NCBI GenBank assembly: GCA_033283325.1
Contig: JAWMQO010000002.1
Coordinates: 1-64,000 of the forward strand
Length of the DNA stretch: 64,000 nucleotides
Direction: 5' to 3'
From: Mangrovimicrobium sp033283325
GTDB lineage: Bacteria; Pseudomonadota; Gammaproteobacteria; Pseudomonadales; Halieaceae
Shown: positions 1-6,899 of the stretch, in pieces
How the letters are laid out: each line of letters begins with the position of its first letter
Numbering within the stretch: the stretch's first letter is position 1
Program-made: the position numbers and the translations under genes
The notes under the pieces: model-generated
Seen by the model: only the letters and a program-made list of their open reading frames with translations
What the model was told of the DNA's origin: nothing
The model's database searches: none

Positions 1-10
1 CCACGAATCT

Positions 11-130
11 GACACGTTCGTCCATAGCGCTACACTCTTTCCACGGCATCTGGGGACCTCCCCAAATACCTTCATTGTGTAACCTATGTCTCCGGTATGG
101 AGTGTTACCTGTGTCTCGGGATACTCACTG
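11..130. repeat. Direct repeat copy A (IS-end-like)
   Basis: This block reappears in the same orientation at about 962-1081, roughly 80% identical by eye with a few one- or two-base gaps. The shared core includes CCATAGCGCTACACTCTT and a downstream part made of two imperfect tandem units, TGTAACCTATGTCTCCGG and TGTTACCTGTGTCTCGG. Such tandem TGTTACCYATGTCTCCGG-type units are common near the ends of IS481-type insertion sequences, so I read it as an IS terminus remnant. No transposase is present. Confidence 0.55.
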
Positions 131-465
131 ATTTCATTCTGATTTTTCTATGTGGCACCTGCCGCCTTTGCAAAGCCGGCGGGATTTATAGGTGTGGAGT
201 CGGAGGGTGTATGGCCGCTGGAGCGTGACCGATGTGGCAAAGAATTCCCGTAAGCCATATCTCAGACACTAAACAGTCTCGCAACGTAATCGATGTTTCT
301 TGCCCTTGTCCTGCCCCTCTGCGAACACTAGACTACTGGCTGGTTTTATCACAGGCGCAATGTCTGACAAGTAGCTTAGTGCCCAAGGGCTGGTAACAGC
401 TTTAGGCAGGACTTGGCGGTCCATGCTACTCGATACAAGCTCAAAGCTTGTGTAGTGATATTTAA
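131..465. other. Intergenic stretch, nothing recognised
   Basis: About 335 bases between repeat copy A and the nuclease-like gene. I see no convincing reading frame, RNA gene or terminator. It is part of the same low-GC patch as the gene that follows. Confidence 0.4.
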
Positions 466-534
466 TTGGGGGATGACCGTAAGGTTGGCCCTGACACGAG
501 GAGGATAGCCCTTGCCCTTCGTGACTCCAATTTT

Positions 535-942
535 ATGATTATCACTATGCCGGTTAAAAACTCACCCGCAAAATCAACCACTGCCCTTCACTATAAAAGC
601 GTCTCCTACGAAACTCTTGTTGCCAGCTGGCTACTCAACGATGGCTGGGAAACCTACCTCCCACTCGTGGATCACGGTATGAAAACTGATGTGGTCATTG
701 CCGATGGTAATAATTTCTACCGCATACAGGTTAAATCCGTAGACACTAATGATGAATGCACGCTGGTCGAAAATAAGTGGAATGATGCCGCTATTGATTA
801 TGTTGTGTATTTTTCCAGGCAAGGTGACTGGGGGTATATCACGCCTCCGTTTTCTGAGGACGGCCGGGAGTTAAACTCTCCTGGGCATATCAGATTCCAT
901 CAGCACCCAAGGAACTTTGCGAAGGCCTTCAAAAGGGCTTGA
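535..942 (+). CDS. PD-(D/E)XK nuclease-like protein
   Basis: Small protein of about 135 residues (frame open from a TTG at 466). The core reads YKSVSYETLVASWLLNDGW, then TDVVIADGNNFYRIQVKSV. A conserved acidic residue in a first strand followed by Q-V-K in the next is the PD-(D/E)XK pattern; the closest family I know is the intron-associated endonuclease group PDDEXK_5, also found as stand-alone proteins. I chose ATG 535 because the upstream residues do not look conserved; ATG 547 is equally possible, and no strong ribosome site settles it. The gene sits alone between the two direct repeats at 11-130 and 962-1081 and has lower GC than the genes to its right, suggesting it came in with a mobile element. 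The substrate is unknown. Confidence 0.6.
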   Translation: MIITMPVKNSPAKSTTALHYKSVSYETLVASWLLNDGWETYLPLVDHGMKTDVVIADGNNFYRIQVKSVDTNDECTLVENKWNDAAIDYVVYFSRQGDWGYITPPFSEDGRELNSPGHIRFHQHPRNFAKAFKRA

Positions 943-961
943 GAGATCTGGACCAGTAACC

Positions 962-1081
962 TCACACGTTCTTCCATAGCGCTACACTCTTCCAAGGTAT
1001 CTGAAGACCTCCAAAATGTCTCCATTGTGTAACCCATTTCGCCGGTACAGATCGTTAATCTGTGTCTCGGGACACTTACCT
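962..1081. repeat. Direct repeat copy B (IS-end-like)
   Basis: Second copy of the repeat at 11-130, same orientation. It keeps CCATAGCGCTACACTCTT and the tandem TGTAACCCATTTCGCCGG / CGTTAATCTGTGTCTCGG units, with more changes in the second half. It lies directly downstream of the nuclease-like gene and just past the end of the GST gene on the other strand. Confidence 0.55.
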
Positions 1082-1117
1082 GGAAGAGAATAGCGGCGGG
1101 TTTCACGCGGCTTAAAT

Positions 1118-1753
1118 CTAGTTCAACAGGCTGTGATACCCTTCTTCCATCAGCACCTGCCGCACCGCTGGTCGCCCCAGCATCTGCTCGAAGTGTCGTG
1201 CACAGAAGGGTGGCAGCTCGATAGCACTGCGCTCGGCCCAGAACTCCACATAGAACAGCGCGACGTCGGCGACGGTGAACGCCCCAAGGTCCAGCTTGCC
1301 CTGGGCATAGCGTTCATCGATCTCGGCCAGACCCTCGACCACGATGGCGCGCCCCTCTTCGACGATCGCCTCGTGTTGCGTCAGGTCGGTCGAGTACCTG
1401 TCGGTCGTAAATATCCGTGTAAATCCCTGACCATGGATGTGGTTCACACAGAATTCGAGTGTATCGAGCACCGCCTGTTGCTGTTTCGGGTCCTCCGGTA
1501 GCAGCCCCCGCTCCGGGTGTGCCTGCGCCAGCCACCGTGCTATGGATACAAAATCGGTAAGCACCGCACCATCAGGGAGTACCAGGCTGGGAATCGTACC
1601 CTGGGGATTGATGGCGAGGTACTCCGGCTTCAGGTTGTCGCCCTTGACCAGATTCACCATCCAGGCCTCGAACAGCAGCTCCAGTTCTTCCAGCAGGATG
1701 TGGATGCCTATGCTGCAGGCGCCGGGGGTGAAGTAGAACTTCATATTAGCCAT
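1118..1753 (-). CDS. Glutathione S-transferase family protein
   Basis: The protein starts MANMKFYFTPGACSIGIHILLEE, the thioredoxin-fold N-terminal domain of GSTs (residues about 4-80, with NPQGTIPSLVLPDG containing the cis-Pro and then the DFVSIARWLA stretch). An all-helical C-terminal domain follows with FTVADVALFYVEFW, the N-capping motif of GSTs. I start at ATG 1753, which overlaps the end of the upstream gene by 8 bases; ATG 1744 right after that stop is the alternative. A longer frame to 1840 only reads back through the upstream gene. It is the last gene of a four-gene minus-strand operon with two NifX-type proteins. GSTs are known next to accessory nif genes in Azotobacter, so a role in Fe-S or cofactor assembly is possible, but the sequence alone says only GST. 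Confidence 0.8.
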   Translation of the reverse strand: MANMKFYFTPGACSIGIHILLEELELLFEAWMVNLVKGDNLKPEYLAINPQGTIPSLVLPDGAVLTDFVSIARWLAQAHPERGLLPEDPKQQQAVLDTLEFCVNHIHGQGFTRIFTTDRYSTDLTQHEAIVEEGRAIVVEGLAEIDERYAQGKLDLGAFTVADVALFYVEFWAERSAIELPPFCARHFEQMLGRPAVRQVLMEEGYHSLLN

Positions 1754-2159
1754 GGTCTGTGGCCCCTGCGCCCTGCCCGCCCTGAAGCTGGGCCAGGTAA
1801 TCACCCAGTGAGTCCTCCACGCCGAGGTAGGCGTACTCATCCACGGAGGTCACGCCGATGGCCGCGAGTTTTCCCACCGGTCCGTCGCCAATTTTCGCCA
1901 CGAAAACTGCGTCGCAGTCGTTGATGGTTCGCAGGATTTTCTGCATCGCGCTCTGGTCGCCGGTCTGCCCGTGGCAGTAGTGGTCGACCTCTCGTCGCTC
2001 CAGCAGTGTCCACTGCTCATCCGCTAGCTGGTAGACCCAGAATTCCTTCGCGTGGCCGAAGTGGAGGTTGATGGATACGCCGTCCTTGCTGGCAACCGCT
2101 ACCCGAACGGGCTGGTCGGCCGCGACGGGCTTAGCAGCTTCAGGCATACCGGTCGTCAT
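1746..2159 (-). CDS. NifX/NifB-C-terminal-type cofactor protein
   Basis: About 137 residues. After a short leader comes VRVAVASKDGVSINLHFGHAKEFWVYQL, the hallmark of the dinitrogenase iron-molybdenum cofactor family (PF02579), with HFGHA as the conserved core, and later DCDAVFVAKIGDGPVGKLAAIGV, the family's second motif. The family includes NifX, NafY, VnfX and the C-terminal domain of NifB, which carry FeMo-co precursors; stand-alone homologues occur in non-fixing bacteria. It overlaps the upstream gene by 20 bases and the GST downstream by 8, so the three are tightly coupled. No nifHDKENB is in the window, so nitrogen fixation is neither shown nor excluded. Confidence 0.75.
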   Translation of the reverse strand: MTTGMPEAAKPVAADQPVRVAVASKDGVSINLHFGHAKEFWVYQLADEQWTLLERREVDHYCHGQTGDQSAMQKILRTINDCDAVFVAKIGDGPVGKLAAIGVTSVDEYAYLGVEDSLGDYLAQLQGGQGAGATDHG

Positions 2160-2610
2160 CCATGGCCTCGATGCAATCCTCGTTCAGGTATTTGTCATTT
2201 TCCTGCATCAGTTTTTCCAGCCAGCCCTCAACATTCGCCTCGCCCTTGAGCTGCGCCTGCAACTTCTCGACCAGGTCTTCAACCTCCCGGCTACCCTCGA
2301 CCCGCATCGGGTGGATGCCCTGCGTCAGCAATTTCCGGCTCACTGAGCCGCCCACGGAGCCGCAGTAGACGATGTCCGCGCCCGCCAGCCAGGCGAGCTT
2401 GGGCTCGACCCCTTCCTTTTGTCCGATGCCGAAATTTTGCGAGCCCACCGGCTCGACGCGCTCGGCGCTGATGGCGTACAGGTAAAACGCCTGGGCCGAT
2501 GCGAAGTGCTGGTCCACCATCGCGCCGTCCATGGAGGCGAAGGCGACCAGCAGGCAATCAAGTTCCGTCGGGGCACAGGTAAGGGATGCCGGGTTGGCGT
2601 AGCTGTTCAT
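2140..2610 (-). CDS. NifX-like cofactor-carrier protein
   Basis: About 156 residues. LLVAFASMDGAMVDQHFASAQAFYLYAI matches the first motif of the NifX/NafY family (VDQHF-x-SA), and LAWLAGADIVYCGSVGGSVSRKLLTQGIHPMRV the second. It is a paralogue of the gene directly downstream, with which it overlaps by 20 bases, but has a longer acidic C-terminal tail (EDLVEKLQAQL.. to DDDRYA) and the VDQHF wording is closer to true NifX than its neighbour's. A short gap of 75 bases separates it from the upstream 304-residue gene. Likely role: binding or shuttling a metal-sulfur cofactor in the cytoplasm. Confidence 0.72.
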   Translation of the reverse strand: MNSYANPASLTCAPTELDCLLVAFASMDGAMVDQHFASAQAFYLYAISAERVEPVGSQNFGIGQKEGVEPKLAWLAGADIVYCGSVGGSVSRKLLTQGIHPMRVEGSREVEDLVEKLQAQLKGEANVEGWLEKLMQENDKYLNEDCIEAMDDDRYA

Positions 2611-2685
2611 GTTGCAGTCCTCGTGGTTGCTGATGGGATTACTGCCAGGCGGCGGGGTGTAATTTCTGCATCGCGAATTCCCTGG

Positions 2686-3600
2686 TCAGTGCGCCCGATA
2701 ATCCGTCGTGTTGCCCTGCCATTGGGGCATCTGCCAGCCGTCGTGGCCGACGACAGGCGGTATCAGTTTGCGGCGGGTGATGATCCAGCCCTCCGCCTCG
2801 GGTTCTACCCGCAGGCTCCAGCCCCAGCTCACCGGGGCGCAGGCAGGCACCCAAAGCGCATCGCGTGCGCCAGCCGCCAGCGCGCGCTGCATGAAAAAGC
2901 TGCTGTACTGTTCGAGGACGGTGACGCTCTGGACCTTCAGGCCCAACATATCGCGTTGCAAGACCTGGCCGACCCGGTAATCGAAGTTGAAGTGCGCTTC
3001 GCTATCCCGGGCTTGCCAGTCGCTACGCTGGCGGATGAGCGTCGTGTCGTGCTCGTCTTCCAGGTAGAGCACCGGGGCCGCGTCACCGGTATCCAGCAGC
3101 GTGTGTTGCATGCCGTCTGTGTCAGTGGCAAAGCGCTTCGCGCTCACCAGGCGAATCTCGCCAAGTTGCGCTGCGCAGGCGCGTGTTGTGAAGCGAATGG
3201 CAAAGTGCGGGGAGATCGACAGCATGGCGCAGTCGATGCCCGTTTCGATGGCGAGTCCTTCCAGGCTGGCGGAGAGCAGTTGAAATTCGTTCTCGGCGAT
3301 CGTCGCTCCGGGCGGGCTCAGGCTGTCCCAGCAGTAGACCGGGCCCGTTTCAGTGACGGGGAGGGTTTCTCCGCAGTGGGAGTCGAAATGAAAACCCCCG
3401 ATCAAGGCGTCATCCGGGAGGGTATTACCATCGCTCGTTGCCAGCCATTCGCGCCACTGCTGGGCCGAATAGGCGATACCGCGGTAGAGGGTGACGGTCT
3501 GCTCCATCTGCGCAGCGGGTGCATCGTCGGCGCTTTCCTTCTCCACCAGGCGCAGTGGGCTGCCTGCGTAGGGCAGGCGAATTTTCGGTGACTGGGACAT
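2686..3600 (-). CDS. Conserved-looking protein of unknown function
   Basis: A 304-residue soluble protein, first gene of the minus-strand operon that continues with two NifX-type genes and a GST. I do not recognise the fold. There is no signal peptide or membrane segment. It is moderately acidic, with a few tryptophans clustered at the C-terminus (VSWGWSLRV, HDGWQMPQW) and isolated cysteines at GIDCAML, RACAAQL and VPACAPVSW. The long open frame on the opposite strand over the same DNA is a high-GC shadow: codon third positions and protein composition favour the minus strand, and the operon context agrees. Position in the operon suggests a part in the same cofactor-related process. Confidence 0.6.
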   Translation of the reverse strand: MSQSPKIRLPYAGSPLRLVEKESADDAPAAQMEQTVTLYRGIAYSAQQWREWLATSDGNTLPDDALIGGFHFDSHCGETLPVTETGPVYCWDSLSPPGATIAENEFQLLSASLEGLAIETGIDCAMLSISPHFAIRFTTRACAAQLGEIRLVSAKRFATDTDGMQHTLLDTGDAAPVLYLEDEHDTTLIRQRSDWQARDSEAHFNFDYRVGQVLQRDMLGLKVQSVTVLEQYSSFFMQRALAAGARDALWVPACAPVSWGWSLRVEPEAEGWIITRRKLIPPVVGHDGWQMPQWQGNTTDYRAH

Positions 3601-3945
3601 GGCAGTCTCTGTGCGTTACATGGTCTGGTGGCGTGGCGAACTTTGCCCCCTGGTGGGTAAAGCAAGAAAGCGACCATCCGGGAGATTTAGAATCGGATGG
3701 CAGGTACGTAGATAAATCAATGAGTTACGGCTTTCTACCCGAACCCGTATACATTCAGCTATTGTTGTGAACACTACAATTTGGAGGATTGAGGCGCTGC
3801 CTGGACAGAGTTCCGTTGAGAAGCCGCGCCACCAGGCAATGCCAGGAAGCAAACTCGACACCCGGCTGCTTCAAGGGACAGGCGACACACTGTCGTGAAT
3901 TGAATTGCCCCCTGAGCTGGGCTACTTTGCAAGGATGCTTTTAAC
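3601..3945. other. Divergent intergenic region
   Basis: About 345 bases between the start of the NifX-type operon (leftward) and the TonB receptor gene (rightward), so it must hold promoters for both. I see no stable hairpin or convincing sigma-70 pair that I would defend. Confidence 0.4.
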
Positions 3946-6876
3946 TTGACCCGGACCGGGAGCACCAATGTTCGCTTTGATAAATTTCGGCACAGCGACG
4001 TACTGTTGCACCATTCCCGCGAGTTAGCTGTTCGCCCCGGCCGTCGCCATTTCACCTGGCGACGGTTCATTTCCTGGCATGCCGTTTCCAGCATGCTAGT
4101 CATTCCCCCCGCCCTGTATGCCCAGGCTGAAGCACAGGATACGCCCGCCGTACTCGAGGAAGTCGTAGTACTAGGCACCCTGATTCCCAGGCAGGACTAC
4201 GTGAGCACCAGCCCGGTGCTTACCATCGGCCGCGACGAACTGGACCTCGGCAAGCGGCAATCAATTGCCGAAATCCTCAACCAATACCCACAGTTCGTAC
4301 CCGATCGCACCTTGAATGCCGCAGGCTCTACTCCTCCGCGGGCTGGCGCCGCGTCGGTGAACCTGCGGGGCCTCGGCGGCGGTCGTAACCTCGTGTTGAT
4401 CAACAGCCGTCGCCTGGGCCCGAGTGGCGCGGACGCGGCGGTCGACATCAACCAACTCCCGGTGGGCCTGGTGGAGAGCGTGGAAATTCTCACCGGCGGC
4501 GCATCCAGCACCTATGGCGCGGACGCGGTAAGCGGTGTGGTCAATTTCAATCTTCGCAGCGACGTAGAGGGGATGGAGCTGAACGCCGGCGGGGGGCGCA
4601 GCGACAGGGGCGACGGCGAGTCGGGAAATATCTCGCTACTGGGAGGTACCGGTTTTGCCCAGGGGCGGGGGAACGTAAGCGCCTTTCTCGGCTTTCTCGA
4701 CCAGGATAATGTGACCAGGGCCGACAGGCCCTATGCACGCGTACCCATGGCCGACGATTGGCGGACAGGCGAGCTTTACGAAACCGGAAGCTTCAATCTT
4801 CCCAGCGGGCGCTCCGAATTACCCGCAGTTCTCGACGGGGAACTGGCCGAAGCCGGGCTGACCTTCGATGAGCAGGGCCGTCCGCGGCCATTCAACCCCA
4901 GTGAGGATTTCTATAACTTCAATCGCTTAGAGGACCTGCGCTACAGCCAGGAACTCACCTCATTCGGCGCACTGCTGCACTACGATCTGGATGAAGATAC
5001 CCGGGTGCAACTGGACTGGATTGCGTCGGACGGTACTACCGTCCACCACATGGCGCCGGCCACGCTGCTCATGAACCAGTTGGTCGTCAACCTGGACAAC
5101 CCGCTACTGCACCCACAGACCCGCCAGCTCCTGGCCAGTAACTACGATGCGGCCGGCACTGGCTTTGTTACCCTGCCCTTCGCATATCGATCAGCCCAGG
5201 TCGGAAACCGGCAGCGTACTTTCGACCGCGACACCCACTGGATAAACCTCGAGTTAACGCGCAGCTGGAGCGAGGACTGGCGCTGGACCGCCGCATATAC
5301 CCACAGCGATGCGAGGATGAAGTTGTTCCAGGCCGGTGGCGCCTACGAATCCCGCATTCAACAGGCGGTGCTGGTCGACCCCGCAAGCGGCGAGTGCTTC
5401 AACCCGGAAAACGGCTGTGCGCCTGCAGATATTTTCGGGCCTGCAAGGCTGTCCGGCGAGGCCGTGGCATTCATCCGTAGCGACCCCTACATCACCAGGG
5501 AAGATACCGAACAGCAGATAGTCTCCCTCAGTGCCCGGGGCCGGGTTCGAGCGGGCCGGGACTACCAGCTGCCACTTGCCATGGGTCTCGAGTGGAGGGA
5601 AGACACAACGGACTACCGACCGGACCCCGCACTGCTGGAGACGGCTGCATTCCTGAACGAGTACCCGATTCGCGGCAGTGACCACGTTGCCGAAGCCTAT
5701 GGCGAGTTACTGCTGCCGCTGGTCGCGGGCGCGCGCTGGGCCGAGCTGCTCGAGCTGGAGTTCGGCGCCCGCTATTCGGATTATTCCAAAATTGGCGATG
5801 AATGGACCTGGAAATTCGGCATGAACTGGGCACCCAGCTCCGCCATTCGCTTCAGGGGCAGTTATCAGCGCGCTGCCCGGGCGCCCAACATGCAGGAGAG
5901 TTACCGGGCCCTGGTCGAGTCGACGTTCGCGCTCGAAGGGAGCCGCTTCAGGGACCCCTGCGCCGCGTCGAACCGGCCCCAGGATATTCCCGGCTACACC
6001 GAGTTGTGCCTGGCACAGGGCATCGCGCCGGAGAATCTTGCCACCTTTGAACCGAGCCCGGTCTTTCTGGTGACGAGCCGCAGTAGCGGCAACACTGACC
6101 TCCAGGTGGAAATGGCGGACACCTACACGCTGGGAGCGGTCTGGACGCCCGAGTCCGTGAGCGGCTTATCGCTCACTCTCGATTATTACCGCATGGAGTT
6201 GAGCGACCAGATAATTTACCTAAGAGATGGCGACGCATTTGAACTGTGTTTCGCCACAGGCAATGACCGGGATCTATGTAACGGCATTCAGCGTACCCCG
6301 GGGGGCGACCTGAGCCAGGTGCGCGGAACATTCCACAACCTGGAGGGCGTCACCACCGCGGGCTATGACCTCGCCCTGCGCTACCATTTGCCTCTCGAGG
6401 TACCCTGGGACTGGGCTTCCTCCCTGGATCTTTCACTGCTTGCCAGCAGGCTGGTTACCTTCGAGGCTTCAGTGGCGTCCGGGGTTAAATACGAATGTGC
6501 CGGCAAGTATGACTTCCCCTGCCATGGCGGAGTGCGGTCGAAGCTGCGCACCCTCACCAATGCTGTTTATCGCAGCGGCCCGCTGACCCTTGGCCTAAGT
6601 TGGCAGTGGCTGGACGGGGCTGACAGTGTCTACGGCGAGTATCTGGGCAACCTGGGCCTGCCTTATATCGAACCGGAGTCAGGCCTGGGCGACCAAAGCT
6701 ACCTGGATCTCAATATGGAATGGCAGTTGCGGGAGAAGCTCTCAGCGAGCTTCGGTATCAGGAACCTGACAGACACTATGCCGCCGCTGATCCCCAACGG
6801 CTCAACAAACACCGACACATCCGTTTACGATCCGCTCGGGCGCCGCTACCACGTGGGGATCAGGCTCGGATTTTAA
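3946..6876 (+). CDS. TonB-dependent outer-membrane receptor
   Basis: Up to 976 residues. A long N-terminus with an export-type segment (HAVSSMLVIPPALYAQAEAQ, about residues 45-64) leads to LEEVVVLGT, a TonB-box/plug start. The plug domain follows: LRGLGGGRNLVLINSRR, then VDINQLPVGLVESVEILTGGASSTYGADAVSGVVNF, the standard plug signature of the large proteobacterial substrate-unknown receptors. The rest is a beta-barrel ending in ..YDPLGRRYHVGIRLGF, with C-terminal Phe as needed for outer-membrane insertion. The first codon is uncertain: the frame opens with TTG 3946 and the first ATG (4093) would cut the signal peptide. No siderophore gene is nearby; the convergent neighbour is an amide acylase, so a peptide-like or acylated substrate is a guess only. 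Confidence 0.9.
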   Translation: MTRTGSTNVRFDKFRHSDVLLHHSRELAVRPGRRHFTWRRFISWHAVSSMLVIPPALYAQAEAQDTPAVLEEVVVLGTLIPRQDYVSTSPVLTIGRDELDLGKRQSIAEILNQYPQFVPDRTLNAAGSTPPRAGAASVNLRGLGGGRNLVLINSRRLGPSGADAAVDINQLPVGLVESVEILTGGASSTYGADAVSGVVNFNLRSDVEGMELNAGGGRSDRGDGESGNISLLGGTGFAQGRGNVSAFLGFLDQDNVTRADRPYARVPMADDWRTGELYETGSFNLPSGRSELPAVLDGELAEAGLTFDEQGRPRPFNPSEDFYNFNRLEDLRYSQELTSFGALLHYDLDEDTRVQLDWIASDGTTVHHMAPATLLMNQLVVNLDNPLLHPQTRQLLASNYDAAGTGFVTLPFAYRSAQVGNRQRTFDRDTHWINLELTRSWSEDWRWTAAYTHSDARMKLFQAGGAYESRIQQAVLVDPASGECFNPENGCAPADIFGPARLSGEAVAFIRSDPYITREDTEQQIVSLSARGRVRAGRDYQLPLAMGLEWREDTTDYRPDPALLETAAFLNEYPIRGSDHVAEAYGELLLPLVAGARWAELLELEFGARYSDYSKIGDEWTWKFGMNWAPSSAIRFRGSYQRAARAPNMQESYRALVESTFALEGSRFRDPCAASNRPQDIPGYTELCLAQGIAPENLATFEPSPVFLVTSRSSGNTDLQVEMADTYTLGAVWTPESVSGLSLTLDYYRMELSDQIIYLRDGDAFELCFATGNDRDLCNGIQRTPGGDLSQVRGTFHNLEGVTTAGYDLALRYHLPLEVPWDWASSLDLSLLASRLVTFEASVASGVKYECAGKYDFPCHGGVRSKLRTLTNAVYRSGPLTLGLSWQWLDGADSVYGEYLGNLGLPYIEPESGLGDQSYLDLNMEWQLREKLSASFGIRNLTDTMPPLIPNGSTNTDTSVYDPLGRRYHVGIRLGF

Positions 6877-6899
6877 GCCGGCCTGATCCCCTGCTTGCG

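Noticed and set aside
2419..3591. 390-codon open frame on the plus strand
   Set aside because: It lies over the 304-residue minus-strand gene in an operon, and its protein is Arg/Val/Ala-rich with no start signal, the usual high-GC shadow.
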